Source: Streptomyces sp. NBC_01237 (lineage in GTDB: Bacteria; Actinomycetota; Actinomycetes; Streptomycetales; Streptomycetaceae). Taken from it: a stretch of DNA of 64,000 nucleotides. The first letter of the stretch is position 1, and the number at the start of each line of letters is the position of its first letter. The notes beneath the pieces are model-generated. The model saw nothing but the letters and a program-made list of their open reading frames with translations. It ran no database searches and was not told the origin of the DNA. The stretch covers positions 2,108,001 through 2,172,000 of the forward strand of contig NZ_CP108508.1 of NCBI RefSeq assembly GCF_035917275.1. Direction: 5' to 3'. A program made the translations under genes and the position numbers. This document shows positions 30,790 to 39,842 of this stretch, piece after piece.

Positions 30790-32207
30790 CGAGGGGTGTC
30801 GCCTTCTGTGCGGTGGGGCTTGGGGGTGGTGGTGAGGTCGTGGGTGGTGGTGTCGACGAGGTCGATGAGTGCGTGGAGGTCTTCGGGGGTGGTGTGGGGG
30901 TTGAGGAGGGTGGCCTTGAGCCAGAGGCGGTCGTCGGCGTGGGCGCGGCCGAGGACGGCGTGGCCGCGGTTGAGGAGGGTGCGGCGGATGGCGGCGACGG
31001 TGGCGTCGGGTGCGTGGGTGGGGCGGAAGAGGACGGTGCTGATGGTGGGCCGGTCGTAGAGGTCGAGGGCGGGGTGTTTGGTGACGATGTCGGCGAGTCG
31101 GTGGGCTGCGGCGAGGGTGCGGTCGATGAGGTCGGCGAGTCCGTCGCGTCCGAGGGCCTGGAGGGTGACGGCGATCTTGAGGGCGTCGGGGCGTCGGGTG
31201 GTGCGGAGGGAGCGGCCGAGGAGGTCGGGGAGGCCGGCGTCGGTGTCGTCGTCGGCGTTGAGGTAGGGGGCGTGGTGGTGGAGGGGGGTGAGGTGGTGGC
31301 GGTCGGGGACGGCGAGGATGCCGGCGGAGGCGGGTTGCCAGCCGAGTTTGTGGAGGTCGAGGGTGACGCTGTGGGCGCGGTCGAGACCGTGGACGGTGTG
31401 TCGGTGGGTGGGGCTGAAGAGGAGTGGGCCGCCGTATGCGGCGTCGATGTGGAGTTCGGCGCCGTGGGTGGTGCAGAGGTCGGCGATGTGGTCGAGGGGG
31501 TCGATCTCTCCGGTGTCGGTGGTGCCTGCGGTGGCGACGACGAGGAGGGGGCGGTGGAGTTGGGTGAGGGCGGTGTCGAGGGCGGCGAGGTCCATGACGC
31601 CGGTGGGGGCGGGGATGACGACGGGTTCGGGGAGGCCGAGGAGCCAGGTGGCGCGGGTGATGCTGTGGTGGGCGTTGGCGGCGCAGATGGTCTGGACGGG
31701 GCCGTGGCGTTCGCGGGCGAGGAGGAGGGCGAGTTGGTTGGCTTCGGTGCCGCCGGTGGTGATGACGGCGTCGGGTGAGGTGGCGTGGGGGTAGATCTCG
31801 GTGGCGAGTGCGGTGGTGAGGTCGGCTTCGAGGGCGGAGGCGGCGGGTGCCTGGTCCCAGGAGTCCATGGAGGGGTTGAGGGCGCTGGCGGCGAGGTCGG
31901 CGGCCGCGGCGAGGGCGAGGGGCGGGGTGTGGAGGTGGGCGGCGCAGTGGGGGTGGGCGGGGTCTGCGGCGCCTTCGGCGAGGGCGGTGATCAGGGTGCT
32001 GAGGGCCTGGTGGGGGCCGGTGCCGTGATCGGGGATGAGGGGGTGGGCGGCGGTGCGGGTGCGGGAGGTGACGGTGTCGGGTCCGCCTGCGGGGAGGGGG
32101 CCGTTTCGGCGGGTGGCTCCGTCGTGCAGGGCGGTGAGGACGGTGTCGAGGAGGGGGCGCAGGGCGGTGGGGCCTGCGGTGCCTCCGGCGAGGGGTGGGG
32201 TGGACAT
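30786..32207 (-). CDS. PLP-dependent group II decarboxylase (DesA-like)
   Basis: 473 residues. SALNPSMDSWDQAPAASALE and VITTGGTEANQLALLLARE are typical of the aromatic-amino-acid/diaminobutyrate/lysine decarboxylase group. HIDAAYGGP carries the Asp that contacts the pyridine N, and SVTLDLHKLGWQP contains the PLP-binding Lys. The gene pairs with the N-monooxygenase; in desferrioxamine biosynthesis the matching DesA makes cadaverine from lysine. Substrate here is inference. ATG at 32205-32207; an in-frame ATG 81 bp upstream precedes a Pro/Arg-rich extension foreign to the family. I see no DmdR/IdeR iron box upstream. Confidence 0.85.
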   Translation of the reverse strand: MSTPPLAGGTAGPTALRPLLDTVLTALHDGATRRNGPLPAGGPDTVTSRTRTAAHPLIPDHGTGPHQALSTLITALAEGAADPAHPHCAAHLHTPPLALAAAADLAASALNPSMDSWDQAPAASALEADLTTALATEIYPHATSPDAVITTGGTEANQLALLLARERHGPVQTICAANAHHSITRATWLLGLPEPVVIPAPTGVMDLAALDTALTQLHRPLLVVATAGTTDTGEIDPLDHIADLCTTHGAELHIDAAYGGPLLFSPTHRHTVHGLDRAHSVTLDLHKLGWQPASAGILAVPDRHHLTPLHHHAPYLNADDDTDAGLPDLLGRSLRTTRRPDALKIAVTLQALGRDGLADLIDRTLAAAHRLADIVTKHPALDLYDRPTISTVLFRPTHAPDATVAAIRRTLLNRGHAVLGRAHADDRLWLKATLLNPHTTPEDLHALIDLVDTTTHDLTTTPKPHRTEGDTPR

Positions 32208-32410
32208 GGGTGGGGTGGTCCTTCGGGTGCGCGGGGGTGGACATGCCAGCTTGTTCGGGTTTGGTGATGGCGCGGCCGAAGAGCCCAACGATCTGAACTC
32301 GAAAGGGGTACTGGTCTTCGGTGTGGCCCGCTTGCCGGGGGTTCAAGTGGTATGGGTGTGCGGTTGTGGGATGGACGTACGTGCGGTGGGGCGGGTGTGC
32401 GGTGCGCGGG

Positions 32411-32609
32411 TGTGCGGTGGGGCGTACACGTGGTGGGCCGGCTCCGGGAATGGGTGTGCGGCGGGGCGTGCACGTGGTGGATCGGCTCCCGGGAATGGGT
32501 GTGCCCGGAGCCCCTCGGTGCTGAGGGACCCCGGGCACGGGTGGCACTGCTGGCACTGCCGATACGGGCGGTGCGGGCGGTGCGGGCGGTGCGGGCGGTG
32601 CGGGCGGTG
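32411..32609. repeat. Two tandem repeat tracts between pepN and the decarboxylase gene
   Basis: The 425-bp gap 32208-32632 has no convincing gene. Two copies of a 44-bp unit starting TGTGCGG lie at 32411-32454 and 32455-32499. Five exact copies of the 9-bp unit CGGGCGGTG occupy 32565-32609, ending 23 bp before the pepN stop. A CCCGGAGCCCCTCGG...CCCCGGG hairpin between them (about 32503-32537) may be the pepN terminator. Confidence 0.8.
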
Positions 32610-32632
32610 AAGTGGGGGTTGGTGGGCTTCGG

Positions 32633-35134
32633 TCAGTGGGCTTCGCGTACGGCGAGGGCGCGGCGCAGGTCGTCGAGCTGGTCGATCAGTTTGCGGCGCA
32701 GGGCCGGGGTGAGGGCTTCGTCGTCCAGGGCGTGGGTGCCGAGGTCGAGGTTGTCGGTGTCGATGGCGTACGCGGGGAACGCGTAGCGTCCGGCGGCTTC
32801 GGCGATGGCGGGTCCGCGGCGTACGGCGAGTGCGGTCGCGTCGGAGTAGTAGCGGGGTACGTAGTCCTTCACGAGGTCGGCCTGTTCGGGCTGCCAGAAG
32901 CCCTGGGCGGTGGCGGTGAAGAGGTAGTTGGACAGGGTGTCGTCGCTGAACAGGGCGTGCCAGGCGGTGGCTTTGGCCTCGGGGGTGGGCAGGGCGGCGC
33001 GGCAGCGGGCGGCGCCTTCCTGGCCGGTGGCGCTGGGGTCCTGGGCGAGTTCGGCGGCGATGGCGGCCTCGTCGGTGGCTCCGAGGACGGCGAGTCGGGT
33101 GAGGATGCGCCAGCGGAGTTCGGGGTCGAGTTCGGGGCCGCCGTGGACGGTTCCGCCGGTGAGCCAGTCCTGGATGGTGTCGGGCTGGGTGGCCGCGTCG
33201 ATGAGGTGGCGTACGGCGGTCAGACGCAGTCCGGGATTGGTTCCGTCCTCGGTGCGGCGGATGAGGTCGCGGCAGAGGGCGGTGAGGGTGGCGAGGGCGG
33301 CCGGCCGTTCGTCGGGGGTGAGGTAGCGGGGGGCGATGTGGGTGGCGGCGAAGCCGAGGACGCCTTGGACGAGGGCGAGGTCGGTTTCGTGCGGGAGGTG
33401 GGTGCGGGCGGTGGTGAGGTAGGTGGTGGGGTCCAGTTCGCCGTCGCGGACCATGTCGCGGGCGGTGTTCCAGATGACGGCGCGGGTGAGGGCGTCGGGG
33501 ACGCCGGAGAGGTGGGCCAGGACGGTGTCCCAGGAGGCGGTGTCGAGGCGGACCTTGGCGTAGGTGAAGTCGCCGTCGTTGAGGACGACGAGGTCGGGGC
33601 GCCGGCCGGGGAGGGTGATGGCGGCGCCGGTGGGGATGTCGAGTTCGAAGCGGTCGCGCCGGGCGAGGTGGCCGGGTCCGCCCTCGGTGTTCAGGGCGTG
33701 GTCGTAGGTGCCGACGGTGATGCGGTGGGGGCGGCTGCCGTCGCGGTCGACGGTGAGGGACCAGGCGGCGTCGGTTTCGGTGACGTCGGCGGTGAGGGTG
33801 TCGATGCCGGAGGTGCGCAGCCACTGTTCGGCCCAGGCGTGGACGTCGCGGTCGGTCGCGGAGGCGAGGTTGTCGATGAAGTCGGCGAGCGTGGCGTTGG
33901 CGAACTTGTGCCGGGCGAAGTGGGTGTTGATTCCGGCGAGGAAGTCCTTCTCGCCGAGCCAGGCGACGAGTTGGCGCAGCGCGGAGGCGCCCTTCGCGTA
34001 GCTGATGCCGTCGAAGTTGAGGAGGGCGGAGGCGGTGTCGGGGACGGCGTCGGGGTCGGGTGCGACGGGGTGGGTGGAGGGGCGCTGGTCGGCGTCGTAT
34101 CCCCATCCCTTGCGGGCGACGCCGAAGTCGGTCCAGGTGTCGGTGAAGCCGGTGGCCTCGGTGAGGGTCTGGTAGCCCATGTATTCGGCGAAGGACTCGT
34201 TGAGCCAGATGTCGTCCCACCAGGCGAGGGTGACGAGGTCACCGAACCACATGTGGGCCATTTCGTGGGCGATGACCATGGCGCGGGTCTGGCGTTCGGT
34301 GTCGGTGACGGCCGAGCGGTAGATGAATTCGTCGCGGAAGGTGACGAGGCCGGGGTTCTCCATGGCGCCCGAGTTGAACTCGGGGACGAATGCCTGGTCG
34401 TAGGAGTCGAAGGGGTAGGGCTCGTCGAACTTCTCGTGGTAGCGGTCGTAGCAGGCGCGGGTGATGTCGAAGATCTCGTCGGCGTCGGTGTCGAGGTGGG
34501 GCGCGAGGGAGCGGCGGCAGTGGATGCCGAAGGGCAGTCCGGCGTGTTCGGTGGTGACGGAGTGCCAGGGGCCGGCGGCGACGGCGACGAGGTAGGTGGA
34601 GATGAGGGGGGTGGCGGCGATCGTCCAGCGGCCCTCTTCCGTCTGTTCGGCGATGCCGTTGCCGAGGACGGTCCAGGCGGTGGGGGCGGTGACGTTGAAC
34701 TGGAAGACGGATTTGAGGTCGGGCTGGTCGAACGCGGCGAAGACGCGCTGGACGTCCTCCATGAAGAGCTGGGTGTAGACGTAGGTCTCGCCGTCGGTCG
34801 GGTCGGTGAAGCGGTGCATGCCTTCGCCGGTGCGGGAGTAGCGCATGGTGGCGTCGACGTGGAGTTCGTGGGGGCCGGCGGTGAGGCCGGTGAGGGGGTA
34901 GCGGTTCTCGGTGAGGAGGGCCGGGTCCAGGGGTTGTCCGTCGAGGCTGAGCGAGCGCAGGGTGGCGGGCTTGACCTCGACGAAGGTGTCTCCGGCCGCG
35001 TGGGCGGTGAAGTGGATGACGGTGCGGGAGCCGAAGGTCTGCTCTCCCGCGGTGAGATCGAGGTCGACCGTATAGCGGTGTACGTCGAGGATCTGGGCTC
35101 GGGTCTGCGCTTCGTCGCGCGTCAGTACGGACAT
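32633..35134 (-). CDS. pepN: Aminopeptidase N (M1 family)
   Basis: 833 residues. N-terminal beta domain begins MSVLTRDEAQTRAQILDVHRYTVDLDL. The exopeptidase motif GAMENPG binds the substrate N-terminus. The zinc site HEMAHMWFGD (about 288-297) plus the downstream Glu in WLNESFAEYMG follow, then a helical C-terminal ERAP1-like domain (DLVVLNDGDFTYAKVRLD...). It is the main aminopeptidase of streptomycetes, removing N-terminal residues from peptides in the cytosol. ATG at 35132-35134. Confidence 0.96.
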   Translation of the reverse strand: MSVLTRDEAQTRAQILDVHRYTVDLDLTAGEQTFGSRTVIHFTAHAAGDTFVEVKPATLRSLSLDGQPLDPALLTENRYPLTGLTAGPHELHVDATMRYSRTGEGMHRFTDPTDGETYVYTQLFMEDVQRVFAAFDQPDLKSVFQFNVTAPTAWTVLGNGIAEQTEEGRWTIAATPLISTYLVAVAAGPWHSVTTEHAGLPFGIHCRRSLAPHLDTDADEIFDITRACYDRYHEKFDEPYPFDSYDQAFVPEFNSGAMENPGLVTFRDEFIYRSAVTDTERQTRAMVIAHEMAHMWFGDLVTLAWWDDIWLNESFAEYMGYQTLTEATGFTDTWTDFGVARKGWGYDADQRPSTHPVAPDPDAVPDTASALLNFDGISYAKGASALRQLVAWLGEKDFLAGINTHFARHKFANATLADFIDNLASATDRDVHAWAEQWLRTSGIDTLTADVTETDAAWSLTVDRDGSRPHRITVGTYDHALNTEGGPGHLARRDRFELDIPTGAAITLPGRRPDLVVLNDGDFTYAKVRLDTASWDTVLAHLSGVPDALTRAVIWNTARDMVRDGELDPTTYLTTARTHLPHETDLALVQGVLGFAATHIAPRYLTPDERPAALATLTALCRDLIRRTEDGTNPGLRLTAVRHLIDAATQPDTIQDWLTGGTVHGGPELDPELRWRILTRLAVLGATDEAAIAAELAQDPSATGQEGAARCRAALPTPEAKATAWHALFSDDTLSNYLFTATAQGFWQPEQADLVKDYVPRYYSDATALAVRRGPAIAEAAGRYAFPAYAIDTDNLDLGTHALDDEALTPALRRKLIDQLDDLRRALAVREAH

Positions 35135-35319
35135 GGATCCATGCTGCCGTACGGGATCGGGGCTGTGCAGGCGGGCTCTCTCTCGCGGGGAACGGAGGGT
35201 GCGCCGGGGGTCACGCTCCGGCGCGGTCGTCCCCGGCGCCTGCGTCGCCCCCTGCGCCCGCGTTGTCCCTTACACCCGCGTTGTCGCCTGCGGCCGTGTC
35301 GTCCCCGGCGGCCGGCCCG

Positions 35320-35730
35320 TCAGCTCCGTCCGGCCGTATCGTCCCCCGCGGCCGGCCCGTCGGCGCCGCCCGCCCTGTCGTTCCCGTTGCCGCAGCCCCC
35401 GGGGGCCCGTGCGACGCCGCTCTCCGATTCCTCCGCGATGCGTTCGTGGTGGTGGATGACCTCCGCGACGACGAAGTTCAGCAGCTTCTCCGCGAACGCC
35501 GGGTCGAGCCGGGCGCTCTCCGCGAGTTGCCGCAGGCGGGCGATCTGGCGGCTCTCGCGGGCCGGGTCGGCGGGCGGGAGCTTGTGCTCGGCCTTGAGGT
35601 GGCCGACCTGCTGGGTGCACTTGAAGCGCTCGGCGAGCATGTGAATGACAGCGGCGTCGATGTTGTCGATGCTGTCGCGCAGCCGGTTCAGTTCCGTGCG
35701 TACGGACTCGTCGATGTTGCTCGTGGTCAT
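35320..35730 (-). CDS. Chorismate mutase (AroQ fold)
   Basis: 136 residues. All-helical chorismate mutase domain at about 1-95: ELNRLRDSIDNIDAAVIHMLAERFKCTQQVGHLKAEHKLPPADPARESRQIARLRQLAE gives the expected Arg, Lys and Glu/Gln contacts (split pattern typical of AroQ). The last 40 residues are Gly/Asp/Ala-rich and probably disordered. It converts chorismate to prephenate for Phe and Tyr. ATG at 35728-35730 begins MTTSNIDESVRTELN; a longer in-frame start is less likely. The gap to pepN, 35135-35319, is low-complexity (repeated CGTTGTC and GGCCGGCCCGTC). Confidence 0.9.
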   Translation of the reverse strand: MTTSNIDESVRTELNRLRDSIDNIDAAVIHMLAERFKCTQQVGHLKAEHKLPPADPARESRQIARLRQLAESARLDPAFAEKLLNFVVAEVIHHHERIAEESESGVARAPGGCGNGNDRAGGADGPAAGDDTAGRS

Positions 35731-35804
35731 GGTCAGCGAGCTTAGACCGACCGGCACAGGAGGGGTGGAGAAGGTGCGGGGTGGGATGCGTACGGCCTCG
35801 TGTG

Positions 35805-36683
35805 TCAGTTGCTGATCGTGGGCGGGTGCTCCGGGTCGGGTACCTGGTCGCTCCAGCCGCCGGGCACGCTGCGGCCCTGCTGTTCGCGGAAGCGGACGGG
35901 GGCGGTGCCGACGCGGCGTGCGAAGAGCCGGGAGAAGTAGGCCGGGTCGTCGTAGCCGACGCGGCGGGCGACGGCGGCGACCGGCAGATCGGTGCTGGCG
36001 AGGAGTTCCTTGGCGCGGCCCAGGCGGATGCCGAGCAGGTAGTCCTTGGGACTGCAGCCGGCACCGCGGCGTACGGCGGTGCGCAGTTCCGCGGGGGTCA
36101 TGCCGTGGCGGGCGGCGTGTCCGGCGACGGAGAGCGGCTGGAAGGCGTCGCGTGCCAGGGCGTGGAGTACGGGGTCGCCGTCGGGGCCGATGTCGGCGCG
36201 GGCGCGGCGCAGGGAGACGAGCAGTTCGTGGACGGCGGCGCCGGTCTCGACTTCGAGGAGGGGGTTGCCGCGGCGGGCGGCGCGCACCATGCGCCCGATG
36301 GCGGCGCGCGGGCCCGCGGTGTCGGAGAGGGCGACGAGGGGGCGGTCGGGTTCGATGTAGCCGAGTTCGGTGTACGTGGTGGTGGCGGGTCCGGTGAAGT
36401 CGACGAAGCTCTCGTCCCAGCCGGTGTGCGGGTCGGCGCCGTAGTGATGGGGGGTGCCGGGGGTCAGCCAGATCAGGCTGGGGCCGGTGACGGGGGTGCG
36501 GCGGCCGTCGGGTCCGCTGAACCAGCCGCTGCCGGAGTTGATGATCACGGCGACGTGGTGGTCGAGGGTGCGGGGGCCGACGGTGGGCAGGGCGCCGTGC
36601 TGGAGGCCGACGCCGAGGCAGACGAGGCCGAGGCGGTGGTGGAGCGGGCTGGGAGTGAAGAAGCGCATCCAGGTGTGGTACAT
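35805..36683 (-). CDS. AraC-family regulator of the adjacent beta-galactosidase
   Basis: 292 residues. An N-terminal cupin-like sensing domain (HHVAVIINSGSGWFSGPDG...SLIWLTPGTPHHYG) and a C-terminal AraC/XylS DNA-binding domain (about 185-280). The two helix-turn-helix units include LSVAGHAARHGMTPAELRTAVRR and LPVAAVARRVGYDDPAYFSRLFARRVGTAPVRFR. The gene diverges from a GH35 beta-galactosidase, a classical arrangement for a sugar-responsive activator. ATG at 36681-36683. Tandem TGTCCA half-sites lie in the shared promoter. Confidence 0.88.
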   Translation of the reverse strand: MYHTWMRFFTPSPLHHRLGLVCLGVGLQHGALPTVGPRTLDHHVAVIINSGSGWFSGPDGRRTPVTGPSLIWLTPGTPHHYGADPHTGWDESFVDFTGPATTTYTELGYIEPDRPLVALSDTAGPRAAIGRMVRAARRGNPLLEVETGAAVHELLVSLRRARADIGPDGDPVLHALARDAFQPLSVAGHAARHGMTPAELRTAVRRGAGCSPKDYLLGIRLGRAKELLASTDLPVAAVARRVGYDDPAYFSRLFARRVGTAPVRFREQQGRSVPGGWSDQVPDPEHPPTISN

Positions 36684-36723
36684 CGGCCTTGCTTCCTCCC
36701 TGTCTCCGTGGTTCATCGCGTTG

Positions 36724-36750
36724 TGTCCAAACAGCAGTGATCTTTGTCCA
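36724..36750. promoter_or_regulatory. Candidate AraC-type tandem operator
   Basis: TGTCCA at 36724-36729 and again at 36745-36750: direct repeats exactly 21 bp (two helical turns) apart, the usual spacing of AraC-family half-sites. A second direct repeat, GGGCGCAC, is at 36757 and 36781, next to the galactosidase start. Confidence 0.45.
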
Positions 36751-36834
36751 TGGACCGGGCGCACGCCAGAGGGCGAAGCTGGGCGCACTATTTCACCCGG
36801 GGTGACCCGAGGCGCACAGGAGACTACGAGCACG

Positions 36835-38775
36835 ATGGCTGACTTCACCGTGGGGGACGACCACTTCCGGCTCGACGGAAAGCCCGTACGGCTGCTGTCG
36901 GGGGCTCTGCACTACTTCCGGGTCCACGAGGAGCAGTGGGATCACCGGCTGTCGATGCTGCGGGCCATGGGTCTGAACTGTGTCGAGACGTATGTGCCGT
37001 GGAATCTCCATGAGCCCTCGCCGGGGCGGTTCCGGGATGTGGCGGCGTTGGGCCGTTTCCTGGACGCGGCGCAGCGGGCGGGGCTGCTGGCGATCGTGCG
37101 GCCGGGTCCGTACATCTGCGCCGAGTGGGAGAACGGCGGCCTGCCGGTCTGGGTGACGGGGCGGTTCGGGCGGCGGGTGCGGACGCGGGACGCGGAGTAC
37201 CTGGCGTCGGTGGAGCGCTGGTTCCGGGAGCTGCTTCCGCAGGTGGTGGGGCGGCAGGTCACACGGGGCGGTCCGGTGATCATGGTGCAGGCGGAGAACG
37301 AGTACGGGAGCTACGGCACGGACTCGGTGTATCTGGAGTGGTTGGCGGGGCTGCTGCGGCAGTGCGGGGTGACGGTGCCGCTGTTCACGTCGGACGGGCC
37401 CGAGGATCACATGCTGACGGGTGGTTCGGTGCGCGGTCTGCTGGCGACGGCGAACTTCGGGTCGGGGGCGCGTGCGGGGTTCGAGGTGCTGCGCCGCCAT
37501 CAGCCGAAGGGGCCGCTGATGTGCATGGAGTTCTGGTGCGGCTGGTTCGAGCACTGGGGTGCCGAGCCTGTCGTACGGGATCCGGCGGGGGCGGCGGACG
37601 CGTTGCGGGAGATCCTGGAGTGCGGGGCGTCGGTGAACATCTACATGGCGCACGGCGGGACGAACTTCGCGGGCTGGGCGGGGGCGAATCGTTCCGGTCC
37701 GCTTCAGGACCAGGAGCTTCAGCCGACGGTGACGTCGTACGACTACGACGCGCCGGTCGATGAGTACGGGCGCGCCACGGAGAAGTTCTGGCTGTTCCGG
37801 AAGGTGCTGGCCGAGTACGCGGACGGTCCGCTTCCGGAGTTGCCGCCGGAACCGGTGGGGCTTCGGGGCCGGGTGCGGGCCGCGTTGACGGAGTGGGCGC
37901 CGCTGTCGGCGGTGCTGGAGGCGCTGGGTGATCCGGAGACGCCGGAGTCCGGTGTGCCGCCGACGTTCGAGGAGCTGGGCGTGGATCGTGGCCTGGTTCG
38001 CTACCGGGTCGGGGTGCCGGGGCCGCGGATGCCGTACACGCTGGGGGTTTCGGGGCTGCGGGACCGGGCGTCGGTGTACGTGGACGGGGTCCTGGCCGGG
38101 GTGCTGACCGAGGAGCACGCCACGCTGGACGAGCCGGTCGCGGGTCCTGCGGAGGTCGAGCTGTGGGTGGAGTCGCTGGGCCGGGTCAATTACGGGCCGC
38201 GGCTGGGTGAGCCGAAGGGCATCACGGGCGGGGTGCTGCACGAACGGCAGTATCTGCACGGGGTACGGGCACGGGGCCTGCGCCTGGACGCCTTCGCCTC
38301 GGCGGAGGCGGTGGCGGCGGTTCCGTTCACGGCTGTCGGGGCGGGTGCCGATGCCGGTACGGATGCCGGTACGGAAGTGCCGTTCACGGGTACGGGTGCG
38401 GGTGCCGGTACCGAGGCACCGGGCGCGGGTGCCGGCACTGAGGTACCGGGTGCGGGTGCCGGTACCGAGGCACCGGGCGCGGGGCGGACGGGGTTGTTCC
38501 GGGGGGCGTTCGAGGTGACGGACGCCGTCGGCACCGGTCACGCCGGGCTGGAGCTGCCGGGCTGGACGCGCGGCTTCGTGTGGGTGAACGGCTTCTGCCT
38601 GGGCCGGTACTGGTCGGCGGGTCCGCAGGAGACGCTGTACGTGCCCGGACCCGTGCTCCGCGAGGGCACCAACGAGGTGTGGGTGCTGGAGCTGGAGGGC
38701 GCGGGCGGGCCGTGCGTGGAACTGGGTCCGGGGGTGCCCGTCCGGACGGGCACCCCCGGGGGTGTTCAGCCGTGA
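36835..38775 (+). CDS. Beta-galactosidase, glycoside hydrolase family 35
   Basis: 646 residues. TIM barrel at about 10-330: LLSGALHYFRVH, GLNCVETYVPWNLHEPSPG, RPGPYICAEWENGGLPVW. The proton donor is E156 in QAENEYGSYG and the likely nucleophile E232 in MCMEFWCGWFEHWG; YMAHGGTNFAGWAGAN completes the site. C-terminal beta domains follow and close with GFVWVNGFCLGRYWSAGPQETLYVPGPVL. Between them lies an unusual repeat insert (about 500-550). No signal peptide, so it probably hydrolyses beta-galactosides in the cytosol. ATG at 36835 after AGGAGACTACGAGC. Divergent from the AraC regulator. Confidence 0.93.
   Translation: MADFTVGDDHFRLDGKPVRLLSGALHYFRVHEEQWDHRLSMLRAMGLNCVETYVPWNLHEPSPGRFRDVAALGRFLDAAQRAGLLAIVRPGPYICAEWENGGLPVWVTGRFGRRVRTRDAEYLASVERWFRELLPQVVGRQVTRGGPVIMVQAENEYGSYGTDSVYLEWLAGLLRQCGVTVPLFTSDGPEDHMLTGGSVRGLLATANFGSGARAGFEVLRRHQPKGPLMCMEFWCGWFEHWGAEPVVRDPAGAADALREILECGASVNIYMAHGGTNFAGWAGANRSGPLQDQELQPTVTSYDYDAPVDEYGRATEKFWLFRKVLAEYADGPLPELPPEPVGLRGRVRAALTEWAPLSAVLEALGDPETPESGVPPTFEELGVDRGLVRYRVGVPGPRMPYTLGVSGLRDRASVYVDGVLAGVLTEEHATLDEPVAGPAEVELWVESLGRVNYGPRLGEPKGITGGVLHERQYLHGVRARGLRLDAFASAEAVAAVPFTAVGAGADAGTDAGTEVPFTGTGAGAGTEAPGAGAGTEVPGAGAGTEAPGAGRTGLFRGAFEVTDAVGTGHAGLELPGWTRGFVWVNGFCLGRYWSAGPQETLYVPGPVLREGTNEVWVLELEGAGGPCVELGPGVPVRTGTPGGVQP
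38398..38478 (+). repeat. In-frame 27-bp repeat inside the beta-galactosidase gene
   Basis: Three copies of a 27-bp unit start at 38398, 38425 and 38452. They encode AGAGTEAPG, AGAGTEVPG, AGAGTEAPG. Shorter related units (GADAGTDAGTE) precede them. The frame is kept, so the insert is tolerated as a flexible loop in the C-terminal region. Confidence 0.9.
38728..38759. terminator. Palindromic terminator at the beta-galactosidase 3' end
   Basis: A perfect 32-bp palindrome (half CCGGGGGTGCCCGTCC at 38728-38743) lies inside the last codons of the galactosidase gene. It probably terminates both this gene and the convergent protease gene. Confidence 0.75.
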
Positions 38776-38788
38776 TCACGCATCGGGG

Positions 38789-39724
<936 letters not shown>

Positions 39725-39842
39725 TCACCGCCGCCACAAGGCGCACTTTTCGGCCAAGATCATCAAGAGGGCCCAACGGCCTCTCCCCCGCCGCCCCGCA
39801 TACAGTGGAGGTCCGCCGAGCGTCGCGGATGGGGGTTCTGAC

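Noticed and set aside
29359..32207. Complete siderophore cluster
   Set aside because: Only decarboxylase and monooxygenase are present; no acyltransferase, synthetase, transporter or iron box in the window.
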